This document shows, piece after piece, positions 56,122 through 64,000 of a stretch of DNA of 64,000 bases (its first letter is position 1; the number at the start of each line of letters is the position of its first letter). The stretch is from assembly GCA_016110215.1 (NCBI GenBank), contig JADWQD010000014.1, positions 620,001 to 684,000 of the forward strand, given 5' to 3'. This DNA is from Capronia americana. Lineage: Eukaryota; Ascomycota; Eurotiomycetes; Chaetothyriales; Herpotrichiellaceae. The notes under the pieces were generated by a model. That model made no database searches and was not told the origin of the DNA. It saw only the letters and a list, made by a program, of their open reading frames with translations. A program made the translations under genes and the position numbers.

Positions 56122-58343
56122 GGTTGGTATATGTAAAGTCTCGAACAAGCCGGGGGCAGATGACACGCAGCGTGCTAGCTCGAGGTTTAGCACGCGGTCA
56201 ATTGGCTGATCTGAGCATCTCCCCGTGACCTGTGACTCACCCGTACCGATAGACCCCAGAAGATATAAATCGAAGACGCAAGACTGATTGAACCCAAGGT
56301 CGGCTTTACTCACAAGGTGCTGCTTGTTGATCCTTCTTTTGGTCTGGTATCGTTGAATTCCTTGGCCAAGGGAACACCGTGTTGTTTGACTCGTTGGTTG
56401 CGATGTGACCAGCGTGTATCGGGCGCAGTTAAACGACGGATCGACTGCGAGTGAAGAGGAGAAAGCGGTCGTCGGAGGGGTCGGCAGGGACGGATAGGCT
56501 TTGCACTTCCAGATGAGTGGATCTGGGAGGAGTGCAGGCGCTTTGATAGGCGGACTTCTTGCGAGAGAGTCGAGAAGTGCACAGGTGTTCGTTGTAAACA
56601 CACCAAGGTGTAACCACAATCAAGTTGGGGATGAGGTGAGGTGCAAGTGAAATGCTACTGAGATAGTGTTGGGATTGCCGGGTTGTGGAGGTCGAGGAAC
56701 AACCTGAGGCCAGGTGGCAAGAAGACAGGACGGTGCAGTGTTCCTGGAGGGTGCCGAAACGGCTGGATTGACGGTTTCGGTGGAAGGAGAGGTCGTGGTA
56801 GAGAGAAAGAGAGTGAGTCGAACGTGAAGGCGCTGAGGTGATGTTTGATTCCCAAGTCTCGCTGTTGCCTGGACTTGGCGACCAGGGTATACCCACCGCC
56901 ACGACATGAGTGGTTGAGCAGAAAGGGCTCTGTCCGCTTACCTATGGTCTCAGTGGGCGGAACAGGGCGGTGCTAGGCCTCGCAATCAGTGGTCCGCTGC
57001 CAGAACTGGGCCACTTTATAAGCTTCGCATATCTAGCTATCCAAGATGTGCATCCCGTCACTGCCTCTTCATTCGTGTCTCTCATCCCTGCCATCGGCCG
57101 TAACACTTCTTCATCCGTGAAAAGCTACTTCGTACAGCTTCACGCGTTTGGATCAGACGTGTCCTTTACTATGAGGACATGCTCAGTAGTTTGAGCGGAG
57201 TCCTCGTGTCTGTCCTGCTCCAAAAGGTCAAGTCGCATGCGCAAGGATTGGTGTCGAAGCATTCATTCATTTCTCCTGCAGCAGCGTGAAAACGCTGGGC
57301 CAGTTCCGGCCTGATGACATATTCCAAGCCCTCACGCTAACTATTGCTTACCAAAAGGTACAGAGTACCTTGATCACCACGTTGGAGAAGTGGAGCGCTC
57401 AATTCAGCCTTGCAACAGAACGAGTCGGGAACCGGGGCGAAATCAACCCGCTTTGCAGGCCCGCCCACGAGTAATGAATCATTGTTTCCTCTGATGTAGC
57501 AGTCAAATTGAAGCCTCAGTTTTATGATACTGGAGCAAGCGTTTGGTCTCCGAGATAATGCAAACATCGTTAGGACTGTGACTTCTTTGGGATTCTGGTC
57601 GCCTGCTGTAAGGCAACAGGTATTGAAGCACCGAGATGTGGCTCCCCGGAGTCTGCCGCGCCTGGAGACGGGGGGTGCGTCATGACACACGGGGCGCCTG
57701 AAGTTCCCTGCACAGGCCTGCAGCTTGCAGGTGGTACTCGGCACACTTATCAGCCAACGGCGAATTTTCAAGCCGCATCTTCTCGCTTTCACCGGTTTAC
57801 GCTTTTCCCGTTCGGTCGAATCCTGCCATTGAACAAAGAGCGACGAGTGGCTGTCAAGCGCTGAGCACAAGACAGTGGCAATTTTCGCACGAAAGTTCCC
57901 ATGTGTAAGGAATTCCTGCATCTTCCGTCTGGACGCGCACCCACGTTGTGTGGCCAACCGAGCAAACTGCCCCTGGAGGATCACAACCGTGAGTCACGTC
58001 CCAGACAGGAAGAACTTGCGTTCAACTCGTACGCGAAGTGGGTTTTGCTCAATGGGCGAAATGTGTGGCTATGTTTGTTTTCGTATTCTCGACCAATCGC
58101 ATTTCATCCTGTTTCCGACAGAGCCTCGTTTCCGTCGCGCTCCCCATCACATGATCCTCATATGCCATGCAACACCAGCGTTGGCTTCGGGACGTTAAGG
58201 GGGTTATGATGCGATGATCGTTGCTTTGCAAGGTACTTCTGTACCATGTTCGGGGCACGAGGTAAGCTTCTTTCAAAAAGAGAGGCCACGGATGTGACAT
58301 TCCGGCAAGTAGCTGATCCTCAGAGAGCTTCGCTTCAACATCC
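56122..58343. other. 2.2-kb intergenic: zinc-finger gene promoter/leader
   Basis: Contains the promoter of the C2H2 gene (at least the first 500 bp may be a long leader) and the qri7 3' UTR. Short open frames in it are not supported by domains or splice signals. Confidence 0.5.
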
Positions 58344-59699
58344 TCAAGTGGGACTGCGAACCCATCCTCCTATGCCGAGAATGCCTCCTCCTGGCTGCTG
58401 ACTATCCATACTCCATTTCCTTGCAGGGGCACACCCAAAAACCGTGGTATACCCAGCCTCAAACATCTCAAACCCAGCCCACGCGATCATCGCAGCATTA
58501 TCTGTGCAAAGCTCGACCGGTGGAAAGACCAGCTGCGTGGTTTCAAAAGAGCGCCGATCGAGGAGCTCTCGCAGATAGTATCGTAAGAAACTGTTAGCGG
58601 CGACCCCTCCACTCACCACAAGGTGGTCAATCTGGACGCCTTCAGCCCGGAGCTTCTCCAGCGCGATAATGGTCCGAGAGCCCAGATGCTCGAATGCCGC
58701 GCCCAGTGCTGACCGAGCCAGCAACAGCCGCTCCTTATTATCCATGCCTCCTTCGTTGCTGCGCGCGAGAAGCAGACGTTTGACTTGGCTCGCAATGCCA
58801 GAGAAGCTGAATGCCAGCTCCCTGCTCTGAGCCAGCGGTGTGCTCAGACCCCAACCAAACTCGTTCACCGGTTTGTCAATCTCCTCAGCACGCGTAGCAG
58901 GCACACTCCAGTCGGCAAAATCGTCCGGGCTCTTGAACGCGTATTCCGAGAGGTACTTCCCAAATGCCGTGTCTGGCGTACCTTCCTGCAACTCCTTGGG
59001 CAGAATCAACCGCCCACACTTGTCCAGTTCGTCTCCAACTGCAGTATCCGTAGTGGTGGCCAGAATCTCATGGTCCACCAAGCCTTTCGAGTGCAGCAGC
59101 ATTGTGTGACCGCCACTGACCAACAGCGTGAGGAAAGGGAAATTCGGGTGGTGACCGTCATCGTCGTGGCCGTCTTTGCCTGTCGCATTCACGAGTCTGG
59201 GGGTCAGGGCATGGGCCTGCATATGATGCACCCCGACGAAGGGGATCTGCCATGCTGTCGCCAACCCCTTCGCTGTAGCCAATCCCACTCCGAGATTCGC
59301 GGACATGCCTGGCCCGCGTGTGACTGAGATGAAGTCTGGTTTCTGCACGGGATTGCCATCTCGCAGCCATATCGTCCTCGGCCCGACTGTGTCTGAAGCG
59401 TCCGGTAGACATTGTATTGCTGACTGGAGCAGCGTCGACAGGTTCGCCTGGTGACTTTCGAGCGACTCGGTGGGAAGGATGCCGCCTTTACCCGTGTTCT
59501 TAGCTGTTACCTTCTCGTCGAAGATCAAGTGTGCCCATACGCCGTTGTGTCTCTTAGTGGTCGAGAGGAGGGCAACGCAGGTGTCATCGCAGGAGGTCTC
59601 AATTGCCAGGGTGAGAAGGTTGCGCCGACGCGCAAACATGCTGGCAACGCGCCAACATCGCGGGGGGAAGGTTCTTATCTTGCGACCAACATGCAGCAT
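58344..59699 (-). CDS. qri7: Mitochondrial tRNA t6A threonylcarbamoyltransferase Qri7
   Basis: Single exon, 451 aa from the ATG at 59699, chosen because it opens a positively charged presequence (MLHVGRKIRTFPPRCWRVAS) just before the fold; an ATG 20 codons later or one 46 codons earlier are alternatives. The ASKHA signatures are LAIETSCDDTCVALL, GPGMSANLGVGLATAKGLA, the metal pair in VGVHHMQAHALTPR, LLVSGGHTMLL, GDELDKCGR and VVSGGVAANSFLR. Qri7 transfers threonylcarbamoyl to A37 of ANN-decoding tRNAs in mitochondria, acting as a homodimer with Sua5 supplying the substrate. An insertion rich in Asp/His (GKDGHDDDGHH) sits just after the metal motif. The mitochondrial reading rests on the presequence and on similarity to Qri7 rather than Kae1. 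Confidence 0.9.
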   Translation of the reverse strand: MLHVGRKIRTFPPRCWRVASMFARRRNLLTLAIETSCDDTCVALLSTTKRHNGVWAHLIFDEKVTAKNTGKGGILPTESLESHQANLSTLLQSAIQCLPDASDTVGPRTIWLRDGNPVQKPDFISVTRGPGMSANLGVGLATAKGLATAWQIPFVGVHHMQAHALTPRLVNATGKDGHDDDGHHPNFPFLTLLVSGGHTMLLHSKGLVDHEILATTTDTAVGDELDKCGRLILPKELQEGTPDTAFGKYLSEYAFKSPDDFADWSVPATRAEEIDKPVNEFGWGLSTPLAQSRELAFSFSGIASQVKRLLLARSNEGGMDNKERLLLARSALGAAFEHLGSRTIIALEKLRAEGVQIDHLVVSGGVAANSFLRYYLRELLDRRSFETTQLVFPPVELCTDNAAMIAWAGFEMFEAGYTTVFGCAPARKWSMDSQQPGGGILGIGGWVRSPT

Positions 59700-61517
59700 C
59701 GACAATTGTGAGAATCGAAGAGTGTGGCTGCACGAACGATTACAGAAAACTTCAAAGAAAATGTGCGCGCAGGGGATGTTTAACGGCAGCAGTCTCGCGC
59801 AGGCATTCCCAAAGATATTTAACCGAAGTGGAACCATACATACACCTTTTGGCTACGATGCGTAGCGATATATCGATACATCGTCATACCACGACCAATC
59901 TCAGCTCATACCAAAAATACTCTGTACGTAGATATGCACTGACAGTGTGTGTGCATTTATGACTATATCATCCCCAGGGCATCGCCATCAAGTTTCTCTC
60001 TTCAGGACACGGCCCCTATGTTACACTCTTCTTTTGCTGAGGATCGGGATCAATCTCGCTGCCCTTTGTGGGATGCACACTCTCGGGCAGCGCCTTTTCG
60101 AGCTTCTCGGGCGCAATCTTCTGCACCGCATCGGGAACGATGCTCTCGCCCGTGGCATGGCTCTTCCCTCCGCTGTCAAAGCCCGCCTGACTTCGCTGTC
60201 CCCTGGACTCTTCGTTCTGGCCGATCTTGCCTTCGACGAAGTTTGGAAGTGAGTCGTCATTCTTCGGATGTTCGGACTGTGGCTTCTCGGTATCGGCTGC
60301 CCGCCGGGGTCAGCGTCAATGTGCAGTGGATCGGTCTACCACGTCTACTTTACTTACCCCCCTTGTTATATTCGTCCATGGCAGGTCCCGTACCGGTTGC
60401 CCATCGTGGCCGGCCGGACACGAACGTCCGAGTCAAGGACCCAGAAACTTGGAGGTGGCGCTGGGTATTGCGAGCGAGGAATCGAGTGCTTTGCATTGTT
60501 GTGTGTATGGTGCGCGTTATCACTGGGCACAGTCAATGTACTGGGTGTATCCCTCGCACGTTGACCCTGGGTTATTATACACCAGTACCCCGTACTGGCG
60601 GGGATGTCATGACATCAGGTACGCAGTAATGTAATACGAGGTATGGAGTGGTGATTCATGAAGCTCGGGACGTCTCTCCGCGGGTGACACTTGCATTGTC
60701 GCTCCACGATCGAGGACGCCCGCCTGTCAACTCGTGATCCGTGTATAACCTGAACTCAAAGACGCGCTCGATGACGATATTATTGTCCACAAGGGGGCAT
60801 GTAGGGAACTGCTGGCTCCGAACGGTGCGGCGCACCCGGGCCCGAGAACGATCTGGCGTCAGCGAAAGACGTTCTACCGCTCTCTCAACCCCTCGAGGTT
60901 ACGCAACTCCGCCATTGGCATTGGTATTTCATGAGCATGGAGATGGATGCACTTGACATCAGTTCAGGGCCAAAGACACGTTGAAGGGACAAGTTGTAGT
61001 GATGTTGCATCTTCAAACCCGGATAATCCTGTCTCAAAGTCGCCATTGTGGAAGCATGAGTGATCTTCGGCTGTAGCTATGCGGATTCGATGGCTTTAAT
61101 GCGTGCATTTCTTCCACTTTACAGTGTGGGAAGAGTGCTTTTGCCGCGAATGAGTAGTATGTCCATAGAACTTTCGCTGTGATGGGTGAAGTGAGGTCTG
61201 AATGGATAGTTAGGTTTTGTTCCAAGGAGAGCTAGGTGGTAATGAAGATTTCGTTTCTGTGGATGTTTCAATCACGACTTGATATTGCGATACTGCGGCA
61301 GCTATGGAACACAAGCGCAAGAAGCCACCGTGACGCTACCGCACTGTGGTATGTTGCCTGGCATTAGGGAGAATCGAGGGAAACACCGAGCCAAACCCAA
61401 TCAGCACTTTTCCGACCCAGGAAATAACACCTCCCGCATAACGACGTGGCGAATGAATGAGTGGTAAAGCCCACCAAGAAGTGGGCAAGTGACCTGTTGT
61501 CTGCCAAAGAAGCGACC
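59700..61517. other. 1.8-kb intergenic: qri7 promoter and HAM1-like 3' UTR
   Basis: No supported coding frame, RNA gene or repeat. Short + strand frames at 59950-60650 overlap each other in all three phases and read like non-coding sequence. Confidence 0.5.
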
Positions 61518-63755
61518 TCATAGTGTTTGGACAGGCGTGTCGAAAATGTCGTTCCTCCATCCACCGCCCCTCTCCTCTCCATCCTGCACAGCCTCTTCCG
61601 CCCTCAGAGCTTCTTCGTGCCACAGCTTGACGATGCTTCCGGGGGTGTACCTATTCTTGAAGACGCCCTGTTTAGGGGCGTCTACACCGACGCGTGTGTA
61701 AAGGTCCGGGTCTTCCTCCGGCGTCAATCTGGCCATCACGGCTTTCAGGAACGTCACGACATCTTGCGGGTCCGCAATACGTGTGGCACGCAGCCGTTCC
61801 CGCGCAAAGACGAGCTCGCGGTTCGCGGCGCGAAGGGCACTGACGATGTTCTCGGCGAGTGCTTTCTCAAGTGAACGCCTGACAAGATGTTTGAGCAGTG
61901 GCTTGAAAAGCCAACCTAGCCACGACAGTTTTGACTTGCGCAGGTCATAATCGAGCTTGTGAATATGCACTCTGACACCGCGTAGTGCCAGGATCTGCTC
62001 GAGCTTCTCACGACCAATCTCGAGGTCCAGCGAAACATCGATACCGCGCTCGTCGAGGTAAAAGCTCGCGATACCCTCATCGGCAAAGTGGATGAGGCCT
62101 GCGTGCCCCCGAATCCAAAAGCCAAGGTCTTGGGCCGCCACGCTTAGACCATTGACGGAGATAGTTACGAGAGACTTGGTGCTGGAGACGGTCTTTCTCG
62201 AGTGGGTCTTGCGAATTTCAATGTCATTCTTGGTGGAGACCAAAAGACGGTATGGCAGAAAGGATGTCGAATTGACATTGCGGCCAGGCTCAAGCACCAG
62301 GTTCTCCAACAGCAGGTCCATTTCCGGCACGGATACTTCCACACGAGGGATTGGGATGTACTGGACACTCCGGATCAACAACGGAAGGAAGATGTGGATT
62401 GAGTCTGCGATAAGATCGGGATTGGTTATTTTGTTTGGAGGCGTCAGAATGTTGTAGATGCGCTTCGTCGCCAGAAGAAGTCCGTTGACGTCTTTGTCTT
62501 CAATCACGGAATTCATGGTGACCTGAGCCTGTCTCAGCATCTTGTCGAAATCCGTCCGGAACTCGGATTCGTTGCCGAGCTTGCTGGTCTTCTCCTTCAG
62601 CTCCTCGAGTTTTTCATCTGCACTGTCGAAAAAGTCTGGGTCGGTCAACATTCGCTGCACCGCATTTCCGACATCCACCATGAACTTCTCAAACTGGGGA
62701 TCTGACTTCGCGTGACTCATGACCTTGTTGAAGTCCTGCTCCAGTTGCTCCCATGCCTTGGGGTCACCAAAGCTACTGACAAACCCCCAAAAGTTGCGTA
62801 CTGCTCGGTCGAGCGCTGGATTTGTGTTGATGTCCTCTTGTGCAGTTGAAAGAGCGGTATCCGCGACGCGAGAATATGCAACGGCATATCGTTGGATCAG
62901 CTTTGAGATTGTGGAGACAGAATCATTGTAGTCCGTCCGGCTTCTCAATCGAAGAACTGCCTGCTTTATGCGGTAGAGCAAAGTATCTTTCTGCGACCCG
63001 CTGAAATGTTCTTTGGCACTTTCAACCGCATCGTGGCCGACCTTCGCGACCTCCGACCCAATCACTTTTGTGGTGTCTTCCGCGTTCTCTTGTAACTCCT
63101 GCTTAGAGGGCAAGCTGTTTTCGTCCGCACCAGGCTTTGCAACCGTTTGCTGTTCTTGCTCAGAGAGTTCGAGTTGCTTGCCTGTCTTTTCTGCTGCGGA
63201 GGACAAGGAGAACGCAGTGTCGGCCAGAACCTCCCTTCCAATGGTGGCTACGTCATTGACGAATAGCCTGAAATCCGAGTTGGTTAGAAGGAGACTGCCG
63301 ACAGTGCGGAAGCTCTCGTAGGCAGCTCTTGCATCGGCCCGTGCCTTGACCTTGGAGGCCGAGTGAGCGATGTCATCGACATCTACCGTTATCCGCGACT
63401 TCGTAGTGTACCAGATAAAATCCTGGATCTGATCTTGACTATTCTTGTTCCTCAAAAGCTCGATGAATAGCTTGATCCAGCTTCGACAGTTCCTGATGAG
63501 GGCCCGACCGGAATCGCTTAGGTCTTTGTTGTTCGCATTCAGGACGTCCGAGGCAAGTAGCGTCCGCAGGTTGATAATGGTCTGCTCATTGGAGGGCATG
63601 TAACCTTGGGACAGAGCTCTCACCATCTGATACGAATGCAACTTCTGGTGGAGAGCTCGTTGGCGAGCGGTGTCGTCCTCATAGCGTGGGAGTAGGGGTT
63701 CGGTGTCGTCTCCTCGCTTGCGGCCATAGCCACAGCATCGAGCTATGAACGACAT
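61518..63755 (-). CDS. HAM1-like (TULIP/BPI-related) fungal protein
   Basis: Single exon, 745 aa. The N-terminal half is helical (ALSQGYMPSNEQTIINLRTLLAS, then SRITVDVDDIAHSASKVKAR) with a charged central linker around residues 190-240. The C-terminal part has alternating beta pattern: GLSVAAQDLGFWIRG, GLIHFADEGIASFYLDERG and GVRVHIHKLDYDLRKSK, followed by LGWLFKPLLKHLVRRSLEKAL. This order fits the fungal HAM1-type proteins related to lipid-binding TULIP/BPI folds; HAM1 was linked to hyphal fusion in Neurospora naming, but a lipid-transfer role is inferred. A Cys-rich MSFIARCCGYGRKRG start could be lipidated. Start is the first ATG of the frame; upstream frame is closed soon after. Confidence 0.65.
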   Translation of the reverse strand: MSFIARCCGYGRKRGDDTEPLLPRYEDDTARQRALHQKLHSYQMVRALSQGYMPSNEQTIINLRTLLASDVLNANNKDLSDSGRALIRNCRSWIKLFIELLRNKNSQDQIQDFIWYTTKSRITVDVDDIAHSASKVKARADARAAYESFRTVGSLLLTNSDFRLFVNDVATIGREVLADTAFSLSSAAEKTGKQLELSEQEQQTVAKPGADENSLPSKQELQENAEDTTKVIGSEVAKVGHDAVESAKEHFSGSQKDTLLYRIKQAVLRLRSRTDYNDSVSTISKLIQRYAVAYSRVADTALSTAQEDINTNPALDRAVRNFWGFVSSFGDPKAWEQLEQDFNKVMSHAKSDPQFEKFMVDVGNAVQRMLTDPDFFDSADEKLEELKEKTSKLGNESEFRTDFDKMLRQAQVTMNSVIEDKDVNGLLLATKRIYNILTPPNKITNPDLIADSIHIFLPLLIRSVQYIPIPRVEVSVPEMDLLLENLVLEPGRNVNSTSFLPYRLLVSTKNDIEIRKTHSRKTVSSTKSLVTISVNGLSVAAQDLGFWIRGHAGLIHFADEGIASFYLDERGIDVSLDLEIGREKLEQILALRGVRVHIHKLDYDLRKSKLSWLGWLFKPLLKHLVRRSLEKALAENIVSALRAANRELVFARERLRATRIADPQDVVTFLKAVMARLTPEEDPDLYTRVGVDAPKQGVFKNRYTPGSIVKLWHEEALRAEEAVQDGEERGGGWRNDIFDTPVQTL

Positions 63756-64000
63756 GCCGGATATCTCGCCAACAAATGAGGTCTACCTGCTTGAAGAGGC
63801 AGGAGGAGCTGCGCTGGAGAATTTGACAAAGTGGCAGGCAGCCATCTGAATTTAAGGACCCGGAAACCGCAGACCACAGGACGTAATGGGTGAGGAGAGC
63901 GCGGTACACGAGTATCGTCATAGCTATCTTCCCCACCAATCAAACCCGCCTATCAGTGTTTCGCCGAGATAGCCAGCGGTATAACTGGAAGCTTGAGCCT
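63756..64000. promoter_or_regulatory. Upstream region of HAM1-like gene, cut by window edge
   Basis: 245 bp at the window end. It should contain the proximal promoter and leader of the HAM1-like gene. No named element seen. Confidence 0.4.

Noticed and set aside
59949..60634. Overlapping + strand frames of 100-226 codons after qri7
   Set aside because: Three phases are open at once, none has a domain or credible splice sites; probably untranslated or chance.

Overview
This 64 kb window is nuclear DNA from a filamentous ascomycete (Pezizomycotina). The evidence is that almost every gene is eukaryotic and house-keeping, most are split by short introns (48 to about 150 bp) with GTRNGY-type donors and CTRAC-like branch points, and several families are fungal-specific (Afi1, a NoxB-type NADPH oxidase, DUF6594, HAM1-like). 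A NoxB-type oxidase and overall gene style would fit Eurotiomycetes outside Aspergillus, or a Dothideomycete, but I cannot fix the order or genus from sequence alone. No rRNA, tRNA, CRISPR or intact transposon was recognised.

Layout. 0.3-6.1 kb: a four-TM membrane protein, then a divergent pair of a myosin regulatory light chain-like EF-hand protein (-) and the polarity/Arf factor Afi1 (+). 7.9-9.8 kb: NADPH oxidase NoxB (-). 11.3-16.0 kb: ubiquitin-conjugating enzyme Ubc4 (-), glutaryl-CoA dehydrogenase (-) and flap endonuclease FEN1 (+), the last two divergent. 17.2-18.4 kb: linker histone H1. 19.6-23.0 kb: proteasome ATPase Rpt1 (-) and chaperonin subunit Cct4 (+), head to head over 349 bp. 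23.4-29.0 kb: an accessory-looking stretch with an AT-rich island followed by three tandem + strand genes: DUF6594 membrane protein, cytochrome P450 and a GC-rich MFS transporter. 30.1-34.1 kb: secreted CAP/PR-1 protein (-) and a small cupin (+). 34.4-36.8 kb: succinate dehydrogenase flavoprotein Sdh1 (-) with nine exons. 37.6-38.4 kb: a decayed DEAH-box helicase-like relic. 39.6-42.3 kb: phosphoinositide-specific phospholipase C with an unusually long intron. 45.4-51.7 kb: a HECT_2/UBE3D-like E2-binding protein, ATP synthase delta subunit, and a large disordered protein of unknown function. 53.6-56.1 kb: a three-finger C2H2 transcription factor (-). 58.3-59.7 kb: mitochondrial tRNA t6A enzyme Qri7 (-). 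61.5-63.8 kb: HAM1-like lipid-binding protein (-).

Functionally the window mixes respiration (Sdh1, ATP synthase delta), mitochondrial lysine/tryptophan catabolism and tRNA modification (GCDH, Qri7), protein turnover and folding (Ubc4, UBE3D-like, Rpt1, Cct4), chromatin and replication (H1, FEN1), and polarity/signalling (Afi1, NoxB, PLC, myosin light chain). I found no clear undescribed defence-type or biosynthetic system. The most unusual things are gene-structure features (an exon consisting only of the start codon, a 15-nt exon, a stop-free 48-nt intron, a run of four very small exons), the 668-bp PLC intron with a coding-like open frame inside it, the helicase relic, and the DUF6594-P450-MFS trio next to an AT-rich island. 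All exon borders were deduced by reading splice signals and family conservation; no transcript or database evidence was available.
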